NCBI GenBank assembly: GCA_030590405.1
Contig: JAUUYO010000015.1
Span: 1 to 21,787 of the forward strand
Length of the DNA stretch: 21,787 nt
DNA from: Kangiellaceae bacterium
GTDB lineage: Bacteria > Pseudomonadota > Gammaproteobacteria > Enterobacterales > Kangiellaceae
Direction: 5' to 3'
In this document: one piece after another, positions 6,517 through 13,643 of the stretch
How positions within the stretch are numbered: the first letter of the stretch is position 1
Layout: each line of letters opens with the position of its first letter
Notes under the pieces: generated by a model
The model's database searches: none
The model's input: only the letters and a program-made list of their open reading frames with translations
What the model was told of the DNA's origin: nothing
Translations under genes and position numbers: made by a program

Positions 6517-6604
6517 TTAATATCCAACTTATTTAATATCAAAATTACTTAATATCAAAATCACTTAATATCAAAATCACTTAATATCAAAATCACTTAA
6601 TATC
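6517..6604. repeat. 16-bp tandem repeat (about 5.5 copies) upstream of nlpD
   Basis: Direct 16-base units start at 6517, 6533, 6549, 6565, 6581 and, partly, 6597. The three central ones (6549-6596) are identical (ttaatatcaaaatcac), the unit at 6533 differs by one base, and the outer ones are more diverged. The block fills most of the gap between the yqaA stop and the nlpD start. Its perfect central copies are the usual sign of recent slippage, so copy number may vary between strains. Confidence 0.9.
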
Positions 6605-6646
6605 TGACTTTAACTACTGGCCCTAACTGGTTGTTTTGGTAAGTTA

Positions 6647-7243
6647 TTAAGCGTATTTGTACATCAAATAGCCAACAAAAGCAACTATTACAATCCCCCA
6701 ACCAATATAATCGATGATTTGGTGAAGTTTTTTCTCCATTTTCTCCCCGCCTAATCGCAATAAATAGGCCACCAGATAAAAACGCCCTGCCCTGCCAAAC
6801 CCAGATGCAATCACAAACGGCAGTAAGTCAGCCATCGGACTGACGCTCAACGCACCGGCACTGACGGTAAAAATTTTGTAAGGGATCGGAGCAAACCCGG
6901 CGATAAACACCATCAACACGCCATACTTGGCAAACCAGACTTGAGTGGTCGCAAAAGCTTCGCCAAATCCCCAGTCGATCATCAAGGGCTCAACCACCGA
7001 CTCACCTAATAAGACACCTAAGAAATAACCAAAAATACCACCAGCCACACTGGTTACTGTGGCAACCAAGGCATAATGCCAGGCTTTATCTAAGCGAGAC
7101 AGGCACATTGGAGCTAACATCACATCAACCGGTATTGGAAAAATGATCGATTCAAAAAAACTTATCACGCCCAAATAATAAACAGCGTGTTTGTGTTTTG
7201 CCCAGCGAAGACAAATATCATACATTTTAGTAAAAATTTTCAT
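6647..7243 (-). CDS. yqaA: YqaA family membrane protein (VTT/DedA-like)
   Basis: A 198-residue inner-membrane protein of the VTT (DedA-related) superfamily. It shows 'GVISFFESIIFPIPVDVMLAP' (residues ~25-45), a re-entrant-type segment typical of the family. A Gly-rich helix 'AGGIFGYFLGVLLG' (~67-80), 'GFAPIPYKIFTVSAGAL' (~115-132), 'ASGFGRAGRFYLVAYLL' (~147-162) and a last membrane helix at the C-terminus follow. DedA relatives are thought to move lipids or keep proton-motive force; the role of YqaA is not known. The start ATG overlaps the pcm stop by one base, so translation is coupled. The position between pcm and nlpD is conserved in many gammaproteobacteria. Confidence 0.85.
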   Translation of the reverse strand: MKIFTKMYDICLRWAKHKHAVYYLGVISFFESIIFPIPVDVMLAPMCLSRLDKAWHYALVATVTSVAGGIFGYFLGVLLGESVVEPLMIDWGFGEAFATTQVWFAKYGVLMVFIAGFAPIPYKIFTVSAGALSVSPMADLLPFVIASGFGRAGRFYLVAYLLRLGGEKMEKKLHQIIDYIGWGIVIVAFVGYLMYKYA

Positions 7244-7908
7244 TAAATAGTACCGCTCAACAATGGTACAAAGTGAACTGTCTCAACGTCTTGCTGTGAC
7301 ATGCCATCTTCAGTTTTTTCAAGTAAGATTAAATGTTGATCGCCGCTCGGCTGACTGACTGGGATGATCATTCGACCACCAACGGCTAACTGCTCGACTA
7401 ATGCCTTGGGAATATTATCCGGTGCTGCTGTCACAATAATCGCATCAAAAGGCGCATATTGTGGCCAACCTAAAAAGCCGTCACCAAATTTGTAAGTAAC
7501 ATTATTGAGTTCAAGCGCTTTGAATCGCTCGATTGCTAGTTTTTGCAAGGCTTCGATCCGCTCAATGGTGTAAACCTGAAAAGAGACCTGCGATAAAATA
7601 CTGGTTTGATAGCCACAGCCGGTACCGATTTCAAGTACGCTTCCCATAATACCGCTGTCGACCAATATTTCAGTCATCCGAGCAACTATGTAAGGTTGCG
7701 AAATTGTCTGACCCATGCCAATCGGTAGCGCGGTATCTTCATAGGCTCGATGTGCCATCGCTTCGTCAATAAAAATATGCCTGGGAGTTGATTCAATCGC
7801 GGCTAACACCGACTCTTCTTTGATTCCCTTTTCTCGGAGTCGACTGACCAGCCGACTCCGGGTTCGTTGCGAGGTCATACCAATACCAGCGAGATTATCT
7901 TTTATCAT
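7243..7908 (-). CDS. pcm: Protein-L-isoaspartate O-methyltransferase
   Basis: Repairs age-damaged proteins by methylating L-isoaspartyl residues with S-adenosylmethionine. The 221-residue protein has the conserved N-terminal 'GIGMTSQRTRSRLVSRLRE' (8-26) and 'ESTPRHIFIDEAMAHRAYED' (39-58). 'LPIGMGQTISQPYIVARMTE' (61-80) carries the catalytic region, and the SAM-binding motif I 'VLEIGTGCGYQTS' lies near 91-103. 'FDAIIVTAAPDNIP' and the terminal 'VETVHFVPLLSG' complete the fold. The ATG at 7908 lacks a strong ribosome-binding site; an internal ATG at residue 11 is possible, but the GIGMTSQRTR extension is conserved in the family, so I keep the longer form. It follows surE after 48 bases. Confidence 0.95.
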   Translation of the reverse strand: MIKDNLAGIGMTSQRTRSRLVSRLREKGIKEESVLAAIESTPRHIFIDEAMAHRAYEDTALPIGMGQTISQPYIVARMTEILVDSGIMGSVLEIGTGCGYQTSILSQVSFQVYTIERIEALQKLAIERFKALELNNVTYKFGDGFLGWPQYAPFDAIIVTAAPDNIPKALVEQLAVGGRMIIPVSQPSGDQHLILLEKTEDGMSQQDVETVHFVPLLSGTI

Positions 7909-7956
7909 TTTTTATTATTCTCTAAACCAGTTTAAAACTGCAAACTCATATAAACG

Positions 7957-8706
7957 CTAGTTGAGTTCATCCATCCAGGCTCGTACATCCGAAAAACTCT
8001 GGTAAGCGGTAAAATCAACCACCAAAGGCGTAATCGATACATAACCCATGTCTACTGCAGAAAAATCCGTACCATCGCCAATATCTTGCGGTTTGCTCGG
8101 CGGCCCGATCCAGTAAATATCCAGCCCCCTGGGATCTTTTGCTGGAACAATAGTATCAGCTCTATGGCGACAACCCAATCGGGTTAATCGATAGCCCTTA
8201 ATATCCTCAAGCGGCAGATCCGGTACGTTCACATTCAAGATCACGTTAGAGTCCAGACTGTGCTCCCGCAACCTCAAAAGTAATCGACTCATAACCAAAG
8301 CAGCGGTTTGATAATGATGACAATCTCGGCTCGCTAAGGAAATGGCTACCGCAGGAAATCCTAAACTTCTGCCTTCCATTGCTGCGGCAACGGTTCCCGA
8401 GTAAAGCACATCATCCCCTAAATTGGGACCGCGATTGATCCCCGCAATCACCATATCCGGCTTGTGCTGCATGATTCTATGGGAGCCCAAATGAACACAA
8501 TCGCATGGCGTACCAGAAACGCTGTAAAAGCCATTTTCCAGCTGATGGCATCTGAGCGGTCTATCTAGAGTCAAAGCCGAGCTGATCCCGCTGCGATTAC
8601 TATCCGGCGCAACCACCGTAATTTGGGCAGACTTACCAATAGTTTCCGCTAAGATCTGAATGCCTGGAGAAGTGACTCCATCATCATTGCTAATTAAAAT
8701 ATGCAA
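7957..8706 (-). CDS. surE: 5'/3'-nucleotidase SurE (survival protein)
   Basis: A metal-dependent nucleoside monophosphate phosphatase important in stationary phase. The family signatures are complete: 'ISNDDGVTSPGIQILAE' with the metal-binding Asp pair at residues 8-9, 'APDSNRSGISSALTL' near 34-48, 'VSGTPCDCVHLG' near 63-74, and 'INRGPNLGDDVLYSGTV' near 90-106. The length of 249 is normal. The start codon is TTG, not ATG: the next residues HILISNDDG align directly with the usual family start, and GGGGAG lies nine bases before it within the end of truD. truD and surE are separated by five bases and presumably coupled. Confidence 0.95.
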   Translation of the reverse strand: MHILISNDDGVTSPGIQILAETIGKSAQITVVAPDSNRSGISSALTLDRPLRCHQLENGFYSVSGTPCDCVHLGSHRIMQHKPDMVIAGINRGPNLGDDVLYSGTVAAAMEGRSLGFPAVAISLASRDCHHYQTAALVMSRLLLRLREHSLDSNVILNVNVPDLPLEDIKGYRLTRLGCRHRADTIVPAKDPRGLDIYWIGPPSKPQDIGDGTDFSAVDMGYVSITPLVVDFTAYQSFSDVRAWMDELN

Positions 8707-8711
8707 AATAC

Positions 8712-9770
8712 TTAACTCCCCGCTCCTATTTGTTTGTCTTGCACATCAACTAACTCTCGAATTACCGAAGTAGCAAAACAGCCTTTTCCCAAAGAAAAAC
8801 TGAGTTTGGCCCAATCATCTTGTTGTTCAATTTTTAAATTTTTAGGGATACAACGAAACGCTCTCCTCGCGGAATCGAGGTTTAATCGAGTAAGCCCTGT
8901 TAACCAATCAGAATAATCATCCAATGGCTGTTTTTCTTTCTGGCTGGCTTCACTTTTAGTCTCTGAGTTTTGCTTGCCCGGTAACCAACCACTGATATGC
9001 AGGTCGCCTTCGTCGAACCTGTTTTTATCCTGACTGGAAAGCGTTTCGATGACAAAAAAAGACTGAGTCCCCTCAAGCATTAAACAATCACCATTGAGTG
9101 GCGTTAGCCATGAATTTTCTGCCACTCGTTGCGCCAATTGCAAATTAAATAGCAATGAACGAGCACTCGAAATAATCATTCCCCGCTTATTTCGATTTTT
9201 GATTTTTATCTGGCTATTAAGTAATTTATCGGCCATAACTAAATTATTAGCGTCAATACCAAACCGCTGCTTACCAAAATAATTGGGCACGCCGATGCGA
9301 GCAATCATTGCTAACTGTTCTTCGTCTATTTTTTCAGTTAGATTACGCAGAATAATTTCAAATTTATTTTCGAGCAGACTACCTCTGCGTAGTTTTTTAT
9401 TGTGCCTGACTGCCGTGACAATTTCATACCCCTCACCAGCTAGCTCGGATAATTCAACTTGTCTTCCTGGTAAATGTAAACTAAACCATTGAGTCGATAT
9501 GCTATGCCGATCTTTCTTTCCCGCGTAACCAATATCTCTGGAGGTTAAGCCTGATTGTTTTTGCAATTGGCGAGCAACCCATTCAGTATTGCTGTCAGTT
9601 TTTTTTACTTGCAAAAATAAATGCTCGCCTTCGCCACTCGGCTGAAAACTGAGAATCTCATCGACTCGAAAATCTGAAGAGCTGCTTCTTAAGTCACCGC
9701 GTACTTGTGGAAAAGGATTGGCCGTTGGAAAATGGTTAATCAGATCGGCGAAATTAATATCGGTTGGCAT
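8712..9770 (-). CDS. truD: tRNA pseudouridine(13) synthase TruD
   Basis: Makes pseudouridine 13 in tRNA-Glu. The 352-residue protein has the TruD landmarks: 'SDFRVDEILSFQPSGEGEHL' (residues ~32-51), 'NTEWVARQLQKQSGL' (61-75), the catalytic motif 'GYAGKKDRHS' with Asp 87, and 'VPNYFGKQRFG' near 155-166. The characteristic TRUD insertion occupies the central part, and the C-terminal 'LSFSLGKGCFATSVIREL' completes the catalytic domain. Between about residues 250 and 285 a Lys/Gln/Ser-rich segment is longer than in most orthologues and looks like a flexible loop. It lies nine bases after ispF and five before surE in the minus-strand cluster. Confidence 0.95.
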   Translation of the reverse strand: MPTDINFADLINHFPTANPFPQVRGDLRSSSSDFRVDEILSFQPSGEGEHLFLQVKKTDSNTEWVARQLQKQSGLTSRDIGYAGKKDRHSISTQWFSLHLPGRQVELSELAGEGYEIVTAVRHNKKLRRGSLLENKFEIILRNLTEKIDEEQLAMIARIGVPNYFGKQRFGIDANNLVMADKLLNSQIKIKNRNKRGMIISSARSLLFNLQLAQRVAENSWLTPLNGDCLMLEGTQSFFVIETLSSQDKNRFDEGDLHISGWLPGKQNSETKSEASQKEKQPLDDYSDWLTGLTRLNLDSARRAFRCIPKNLKIEQQDDWAKLSFSLGKGCFATSVIRELVDVQDKQIGAGS

Positions 9771-9779
9771 TTGATACTC

Positions 9780-10265
9780 TTATTCCGGTGTTCGAGATTC
9801 GATCAGACAAACACAGTGCACCGCAATGCCTTGTTTACGCCCAATATAACCCAAGCCTTCGGTGGTGGTGGCTTTTACATTGATTTGATCGGTCGATAAC
9901 TTTAAATCGGCAGAAATATTTGATTGCATCGCATTAATATGCGAACTCATCCGTGGGGTTTGCGCAATAATGGTGATATCCAGATTGTTAATCCGAAAAT
10001 TTTTGTCATCAATTAAGTTTAAAACCTGTCGGAGTAATCCGCGACTATCAACGCCTTCAAATTCGCTACTGGTGTCCGGAAAATGAAAACCTATATCCCG
10101 AAGCGCCGCAGCGCCAAGTAATGCATCACAGATCGCATGTAAAACCACATCGCCATCAGAATGAGCGAGCAAACCAATGTGCTTAGCAATTGACACGCCG
10201 CCAAGAACTAGCGGCTTATCCCCACCAAAGGCATGCACATCGTAACCATGGCCTATTTTGATCAT
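9780..10265 (-). CDS. ispF: 2-C-methyl-D-erythritol 2,4-cyclodiphosphate synthase
   Basis: Catalyses the cyclisation step of the MEP isoprenoid pathway, releasing CMP. Zinc ligands of the family are present: 'IGHGYDVHAFG' (Asp 9, His 11) and 'LAHSDGDVVLHA' (His 43). The substrate/CMP-binding motifs 'LGAAALRDIGFHFPDT' and 'VKATTTEGLGYIGRKQGIAV' also stand. The frame also opens with a TTG two codons earlier (10271), but the ATG at 10265 gives the normal N-terminus (161 residues) and has a GAGAG at suitable spacing. It acts two steps after ispD, which lies directly upstream with a 27-base gap. Confidence 0.95.
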   Translation of the reverse strand: MIKIGHGYDVHAFGGDKPLVLGGVSIAKHIGLLAHSDGDVVLHAICDALLGAAALRDIGFHFPDTSSEFEGVDSRGLLRQVLNLIDDKNFRINNLDITIIAQTPRMSSHINAMQSNISADLKLSTDQINVKATTTEGLGYIGRKQGIAVHCVCLIESRTPE

Positions 10266-10292
10266 ATTCAAGACTCTCTTAACTCTATGCTC

Positions 10293-11036
10293 TTAATCGT
10301 TTTTAGTTTGCTGATCGCGGCCAATTAATATTTGCGAGGCTAATTCGAGATCTTTTTTATGGGTTATCTTGGGATTAAGATCTTGAGCAAATACTGCCGA
10401 TACCTCAATATCACAGTCGGTTAAAGCGCTAACTTCATCGGTCACAATAATCCCCAATTTATTAACATGGGACAAAGCATTCTTCAGGTCAATAAAAGCA
10501 GCTAGCTGTGGGGTTAAGGCATGCACAAGGTTTTCTCTTTCCACACTTTCCTTTACCTGTCGTTCCTGGTTTATTTTCTTGAGTGAGTCGGCAACCGGAT
10601 CAGCCAGAAAACACGCGGTATGATGCTTGTTATAAACATCTAACAATTCATTAAGATCCCTTTTAGACAAACAAGGCCTTACGGCATCATGAACAAGTAC
10701 CGGTGTATGCTCAGGCAACCCGTTATCATACAAATACCTCAACCCGTTATTCACTGAAATTTGGCGTTGTTCACCACCATCAATCAAGATTATTTTTTCA
10801 TTTAAAACAGAGTCCAGCTCTTCAAAAAGCTTATCCTCCGGGGACACAATGAGCAGAATTTTTTCAATTTTTTCACAGTTGAGAAATATATTGAGAGTAA
10901 TATCCAGTATTTTTTTTCCATTGAGGATTTGATATTGTTTGGGTTGTGAGCCACCAAACCGTTTACCTGTTCCAGCGGCAGGAATAATAACAACGCTGCC
11001 TGTTAGCTTCGATAGGTCAAAATTATCTTGTTGCAT
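10293..11036 (-). CDS. ispD: 2-C-methyl-D-erythritol 4-phosphate cytidylyltransferase
   Basis: Joins MEP with CTP to give CDP-methylerythritol. The 247-residue nucleotidyltransferase fold shows the CTP-binding loop 'IIPAAGTGKRFGGSQPKQY' (residues ~17-35), 'ILIDGGEQRQISVNNGLRYL' (~81-100), 'VLVHDAVRPCLS' (~108-119) with the metal-binding Asp, and 'LTPQLAAF' and 'VTDEVSALTDCDIEVSAV' near the end. It uses CTP, the product of PyrG encoded upstream in the same cluster. A roughly ten-residue N-terminal extension precedes the fold. ATG start; the gene follows ftsB after 46 bases. Confidence 0.95.
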   Translation of the reverse strand: MQQDNFDLSKLTGSVVIIPAAGTGKRFGGSQPKQYQILNGKKILDITLNIFLNCEKIEKILLIVSPEDKLFEELDSVLNEKIILIDGGEQRQISVNNGLRYLYDNGLPEHTPVLVHDAVRPCLSKRDLNELLDVYNKHHTACFLADPVADSLKKINQERQVKESVERENLVHALTPQLAAFIDLKNALSHVNKLGIIVTDEVSALTDCDIEVSAVFAQDLNPKITHKKDLELASQILIGRDQQTKND

Positions 11037-11082
11037 AGTTTACTGATCCCAACTTATTTCTTTCAGTTATTTATTCCTGCAC

Positions 11083-11370
11083 TTATTCTTGTTCGGAAGG
11101 TATAACACGATAAAAAATTTCGTCTTTTTTGATGAGTCCCAATTGCTCGCGGGCTTTTTCTTCCAACACTTCGGGATTATTTCGAAGTAGATAAATTTCC
11201 TTTTTTAACTCTTGGTTTTGATGACTTAGTAATTGATTTTGTTTTTGTTGTTGGTCGATGGTAATCTGCAAACGGTTGGTTTTTTGCTTGCCATTTTCAC
11301 CATACCAGACATTGTATTGCAAAAATAATATTAAAACGATAAGTAAGCCACTGAGTATTTTTGCAATCAC
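11083..11370 (-). CDS. ftsB: Cell division protein FtsB
   Basis: A small bitopic divisome protein that forms a complex with FtsL and FtsQ. The 95-residue sequence has one membrane helix (about residues 4-20, 'ILSGLLIVLILFLQYNVWYG') followed by a coiled coil rich in Gln, Lys and Leu (about 28-68). The conserved 'NPEVLEEKAREQLGLIKKDEIFY' end follows, including the family hallmark E..AR..LG..K..E. The start is GTG, supported by an AGGGGG six bases upstream. It sits between eno and ispD, as in E. coli. Confidence 0.93.
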   Translation of the reverse strand: MIAKILSGLLIVLILFLQYNVWYGENGKQKTNRLQITIDQQQKQNQLLSHQNQELKKEIYLLRNNPEVLEEKAREQLGLIKKDEIFYRVIPSEQE

Positions 11371-11419
11371 ACTAGCCCCCTATCGTTTTGCTTTTGCTAA
11401 TAGCAATCTAAATTAACGC

Positions 11420-12694
11420 CTAAAAGCAATTAAACGCTTTTTTGCCAGGATAGGTAGCTTTATCACCCAGCATTTGCTCGATGCGCAATAACTGATTATA
11501 TTTAGCGACCCGGTCGCTTCGACATAACGAGCCAGTTTTTATCTGCCCAGCACTAGTCGCTACAGCCAGATCGGCAATTGTGGTATCTTCTGTTTCACCA
11601 CTTCGATGGGATACTACCGCAGTATAACCTGCATCATGGGCCATTTTAATAGCTGCTAGCGTCTCAGTTAAAGTGCCAATTTGATTCACTTTAATTAAAA
11701 TCGAATTGGCTATTTTCTTTTCAATGCCTTCGGCCAGAATTTTAGTGTTGGTGACAAACAAATCATCACCCACTAACTGAATACGATGCCCCAGTTTTTC
11801 GGTAAGAATTTTCCAACCGTCCCAGTCACCTTCATCCATGCCATCTTCAATTGAAATAATCGGATAACGGTTAACCCAATCTTCCAGATAACAGGCAAAC
11901 TCTTCTGAAGTCAGTGATTTACCTTCTCCGGCTAATTCATATTTTCCGTCGACATAAAATTCTGAACTAGCAACATCTAATCCAAGGTAAACATCTTCAC
12001 CAAGTTTATAACCAGCGTTATTGACCGCCTCTTCAATCGCTTGCAGAGCTTCTTCGTTAGAGCCAAGGTTTGGCGCAAAGCCTCCTTCATCTCCAACAGC
12101 AGTATTCAAGCCTTTAGCTTTTAACACCGACTTTAACGCATGAAAAATTTCAGCGCCACAGCGTAATGCTTCGGAAAAAGTTGCTACGCCGACTGGCAAA
12201 ATCATAAATTCCTGAATATCCACATTGTTATCAGCATGCTCGCCGCCGTTGATAATATTCATCATTGGAACCGGCAACATCACGCCATCGCCAATCTCTT
12301 TGAATAAAGGCCGTTTGTGAACTGCGGCAGAGGCTTTTGCCGCTGCAAGAGACACTGCAAGAATCGAATTAGCGCCCAGGTTTTCCTTGTTATCGGTGCC
12401 ATCCAGATCGAGCATAACCTGATCAAGTTCTGCTTGTTTGGAAACATCTAAACCAAGTAGCTTAGGTTTAATTTGGTCATTAATAATAGCAACGGCTTTT
12501 AGAACTCCTTTACCAAGATAACGGGATTTATCACCATCTCTTAACTCTAAAGCCTCGCGAGATCCAGTGGATGCGCCTGAAGGTGAACAGGCTAAACCAA
12601 TGGTTCCGCATTCTAAAATCACCTCTGCTTCTACGGTGGGATTTCCTCTGGAATCTAAAATTTCTCGTCCAATGATGTTTGCTATCTTACTCAT
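11420..12694 (-). CDS. eno: Enolase
   Basis: Interconverts 2-phosphoglycerate and phosphoenolpyruvate; in many bacteria it is also a degradosome component. The 424-residue protein contains 'GREILDSRGNPTVE' (8-21) and 'SPSGASTGSREA' (37-48). Magnesium-ligand regions 'YLGLDVASSEF', 'SIEDGMDEGDW' and 'LVGDDLFVTN' follow, with the catalytic-lysine segment 'LIKVNQIGTLTET' and the signature 'VVSHRSGETEDTTIADLAV'. It is eight residues shorter than the E. coli enzyme, with no missing motif. Order pyrG-kdsA-eno-ftsB is the conserved one; the 117-base gap to kdsA contains a palindrome and may include a separate promoter. Confidence 0.97.
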   Translation of the reverse strand: MSKIANIIGREILDSRGNPTVEAEVILECGTIGLACSPSGASTGSREALELRDGDKSRYLGKGVLKAVAIINDQIKPKLLGLDVSKQAELDQVMLDLDGTDNKENLGANSILAVSLAAAKASAAVHKRPLFKEIGDGVMLPVPMMNIINGGEHADNNVDIQEFMILPVGVATFSEALRCGAEIFHALKSVLKAKGLNTAVGDEGGFAPNLGSNEEALQAIEEAVNNAGYKLGEDVYLGLDVASSEFYVDGKYELAGEGKSLTSEEFACYLEDWVNRYPIISIEDGMDEGDWDGWKILTEKLGHRIQLVGDDLFVTNTKILAEGIEKKIANSILIKVNQIGTLTETLAAIKMAHDAGYTAVVSHRSGETEDTTIADLAVATSAGQIKTGSLCRSDRVAKYNQLLRIEQMLGDKATYPGKKAFNCF

Positions 12695-12750
12695 TTATTT
12701 TGGGCCTCAATTTCTTATAGTAAATACTGGTTAAATTCTTGACTTCAACT

Positions 12751-12777
12751 GTAGGGTGGGCAGTCTTTTCCGCCCAC
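12751..12777. repeat. REP-like palindrome between kdsA and eno
   Basis: GTAG (12751-12754) is followed by an inverted repeat GTGGGC (12756-12761) / GCCCAC (12772-12777) with a ten-base interior. The layout, GTAG plus palindrome, is like the REP units at 4175-4283 although the stem sequence differs. There is no T-run on either side, so a terminator is unlikely. Confidence 0.5.
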
Positions 12778-12811
12778 GCTGACCTTTTATGTATCGAAAG
12801 ACACCTAGCAC

Positions 12812-13642
12812 CTACTTATTCTCCACAAATCCCTGTTGTTTTACCACATCATCAATAGATTTTAGAGTTGTAAGCAAGGATTCTATTTCATACATTGGCC
12901 AGGAATTTGGTCCATCACTTTTAGCAACCGATGGGTCCGGATGCGTTTCCATAAACAATCCAGAGATCCCTGCTGCAACGGCTGCTCGCGCTAACACGGG
13001 TACATGTTCTCTCTGACCGCCAGACGAACTGCCTTTACCGCCGGGCAGTTGCACCGAATGAGTGGCATCAAAAACTACTGGCGCGTTAGTTTCTCTCATT
13101 ATCGCTAAACTACGCATATCGGAAACCAGATTGTTATAACCGAAAGAGACACCTCTTTCACAAACCATAATATTATCATTACCGGTTGCACGTGCTTTAT
13201 TGATAACATGAATCATATCCCAAGGGGCTAAGAACTGCCCTTTTTTGATATTGACCGGAATACCAGGCTCACAAACTCGCTGAATAAAATTGGTCTGACG
13301 GCATAAAAAAGCCGGAGTCTGCATCACATCGACCACACTGGCCACTTCATTGAACGGGGTATCTTCGTGCACATCAGTTAATACAGGCACTTGAATCTGC
13401 TCTTTGACTTTTTGCAGTATTTGCAGGCCTTTTTCCAATCCTGGCCCACGAAAACTTTCATGTGATGATCGATTAGCCTTGTCAAAAGACGATTTATAAA
13501 TAAATGGAATACCTAAACGCGTGGTCACTTCTTTCATGTAACCGGCTGTATCAATTGCAAGTTGTTCGCTTTCAATCACACAAGGGCCAGCAATCAGAAA
13601 AAAAGGTTTATCAAGACCTACTTCAAATCCGCAAATATTCAT
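12812..13642 (-). CDS. kdsA: 3-deoxy-8-phosphooctulonate (KDO-8-P) synthase, Cys-containing metal type
   Basis: Condenses arabinose-5-phosphate with phosphoenolpyruvate, a step of lipopolysaccharide KDO synthesis. It is a TIM-barrel DAHP/KDO8P synthase with 'FIYKSSFDKANRSS', 'RGPGLEKGLQIL', 'VLTDVHE', 'VNIKKGQFLAPWDM', 'CERGVSFGYNNLVSDMRS' and 'METHPDP'. The phosphoenolpyruvate site begins 'IAGPCVIESE': Cys 21 stands where E. coli KdsA has Asn. Together with the His of 'DATHSVQL', the Glu of 'METHPDP' and the Asp of 'KSDGPNS', this is the metal-dependent class. The frame can also open with a GTG at 13654, which overlaps pyrG. I choose the ATG one base after the pyrG stop because the N-terminus then matches the family. 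Confidence 0.95.
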   Translation of the reverse strand: MNICGFEVGLDKPFFLIAGPCVIESEQLAIDTAGYMKEVTTRLGIPFIYKSSFDKANRSSHESFRGPGLEKGLQILQKVKEQIQVPVLTDVHEDTPFNEVASVVDVMQTPAFLCRQTNFIQRVCEPGIPVNIKKGQFLAPWDMIHVINKARATGNDNIMVCERGVSFGYNNLVSDMRSLAIMRETNAPVVFDATHSVQLPGGKGSSSGGQREHVPVLARAAVAAGISGLFMETHPDPSVAKSDGPNSWPMYEIESLLTTLKSIDDVVKQQGFVENK

Positions 13643-13643
13643 T

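Noticed and set aside
6517..6604. Could the regularly repeated 16-mers be a CRISPR array?
   Set aside because: The units are directly tandem with no unique spacers and no cas genes nearby; it is a simple tandem repeat.
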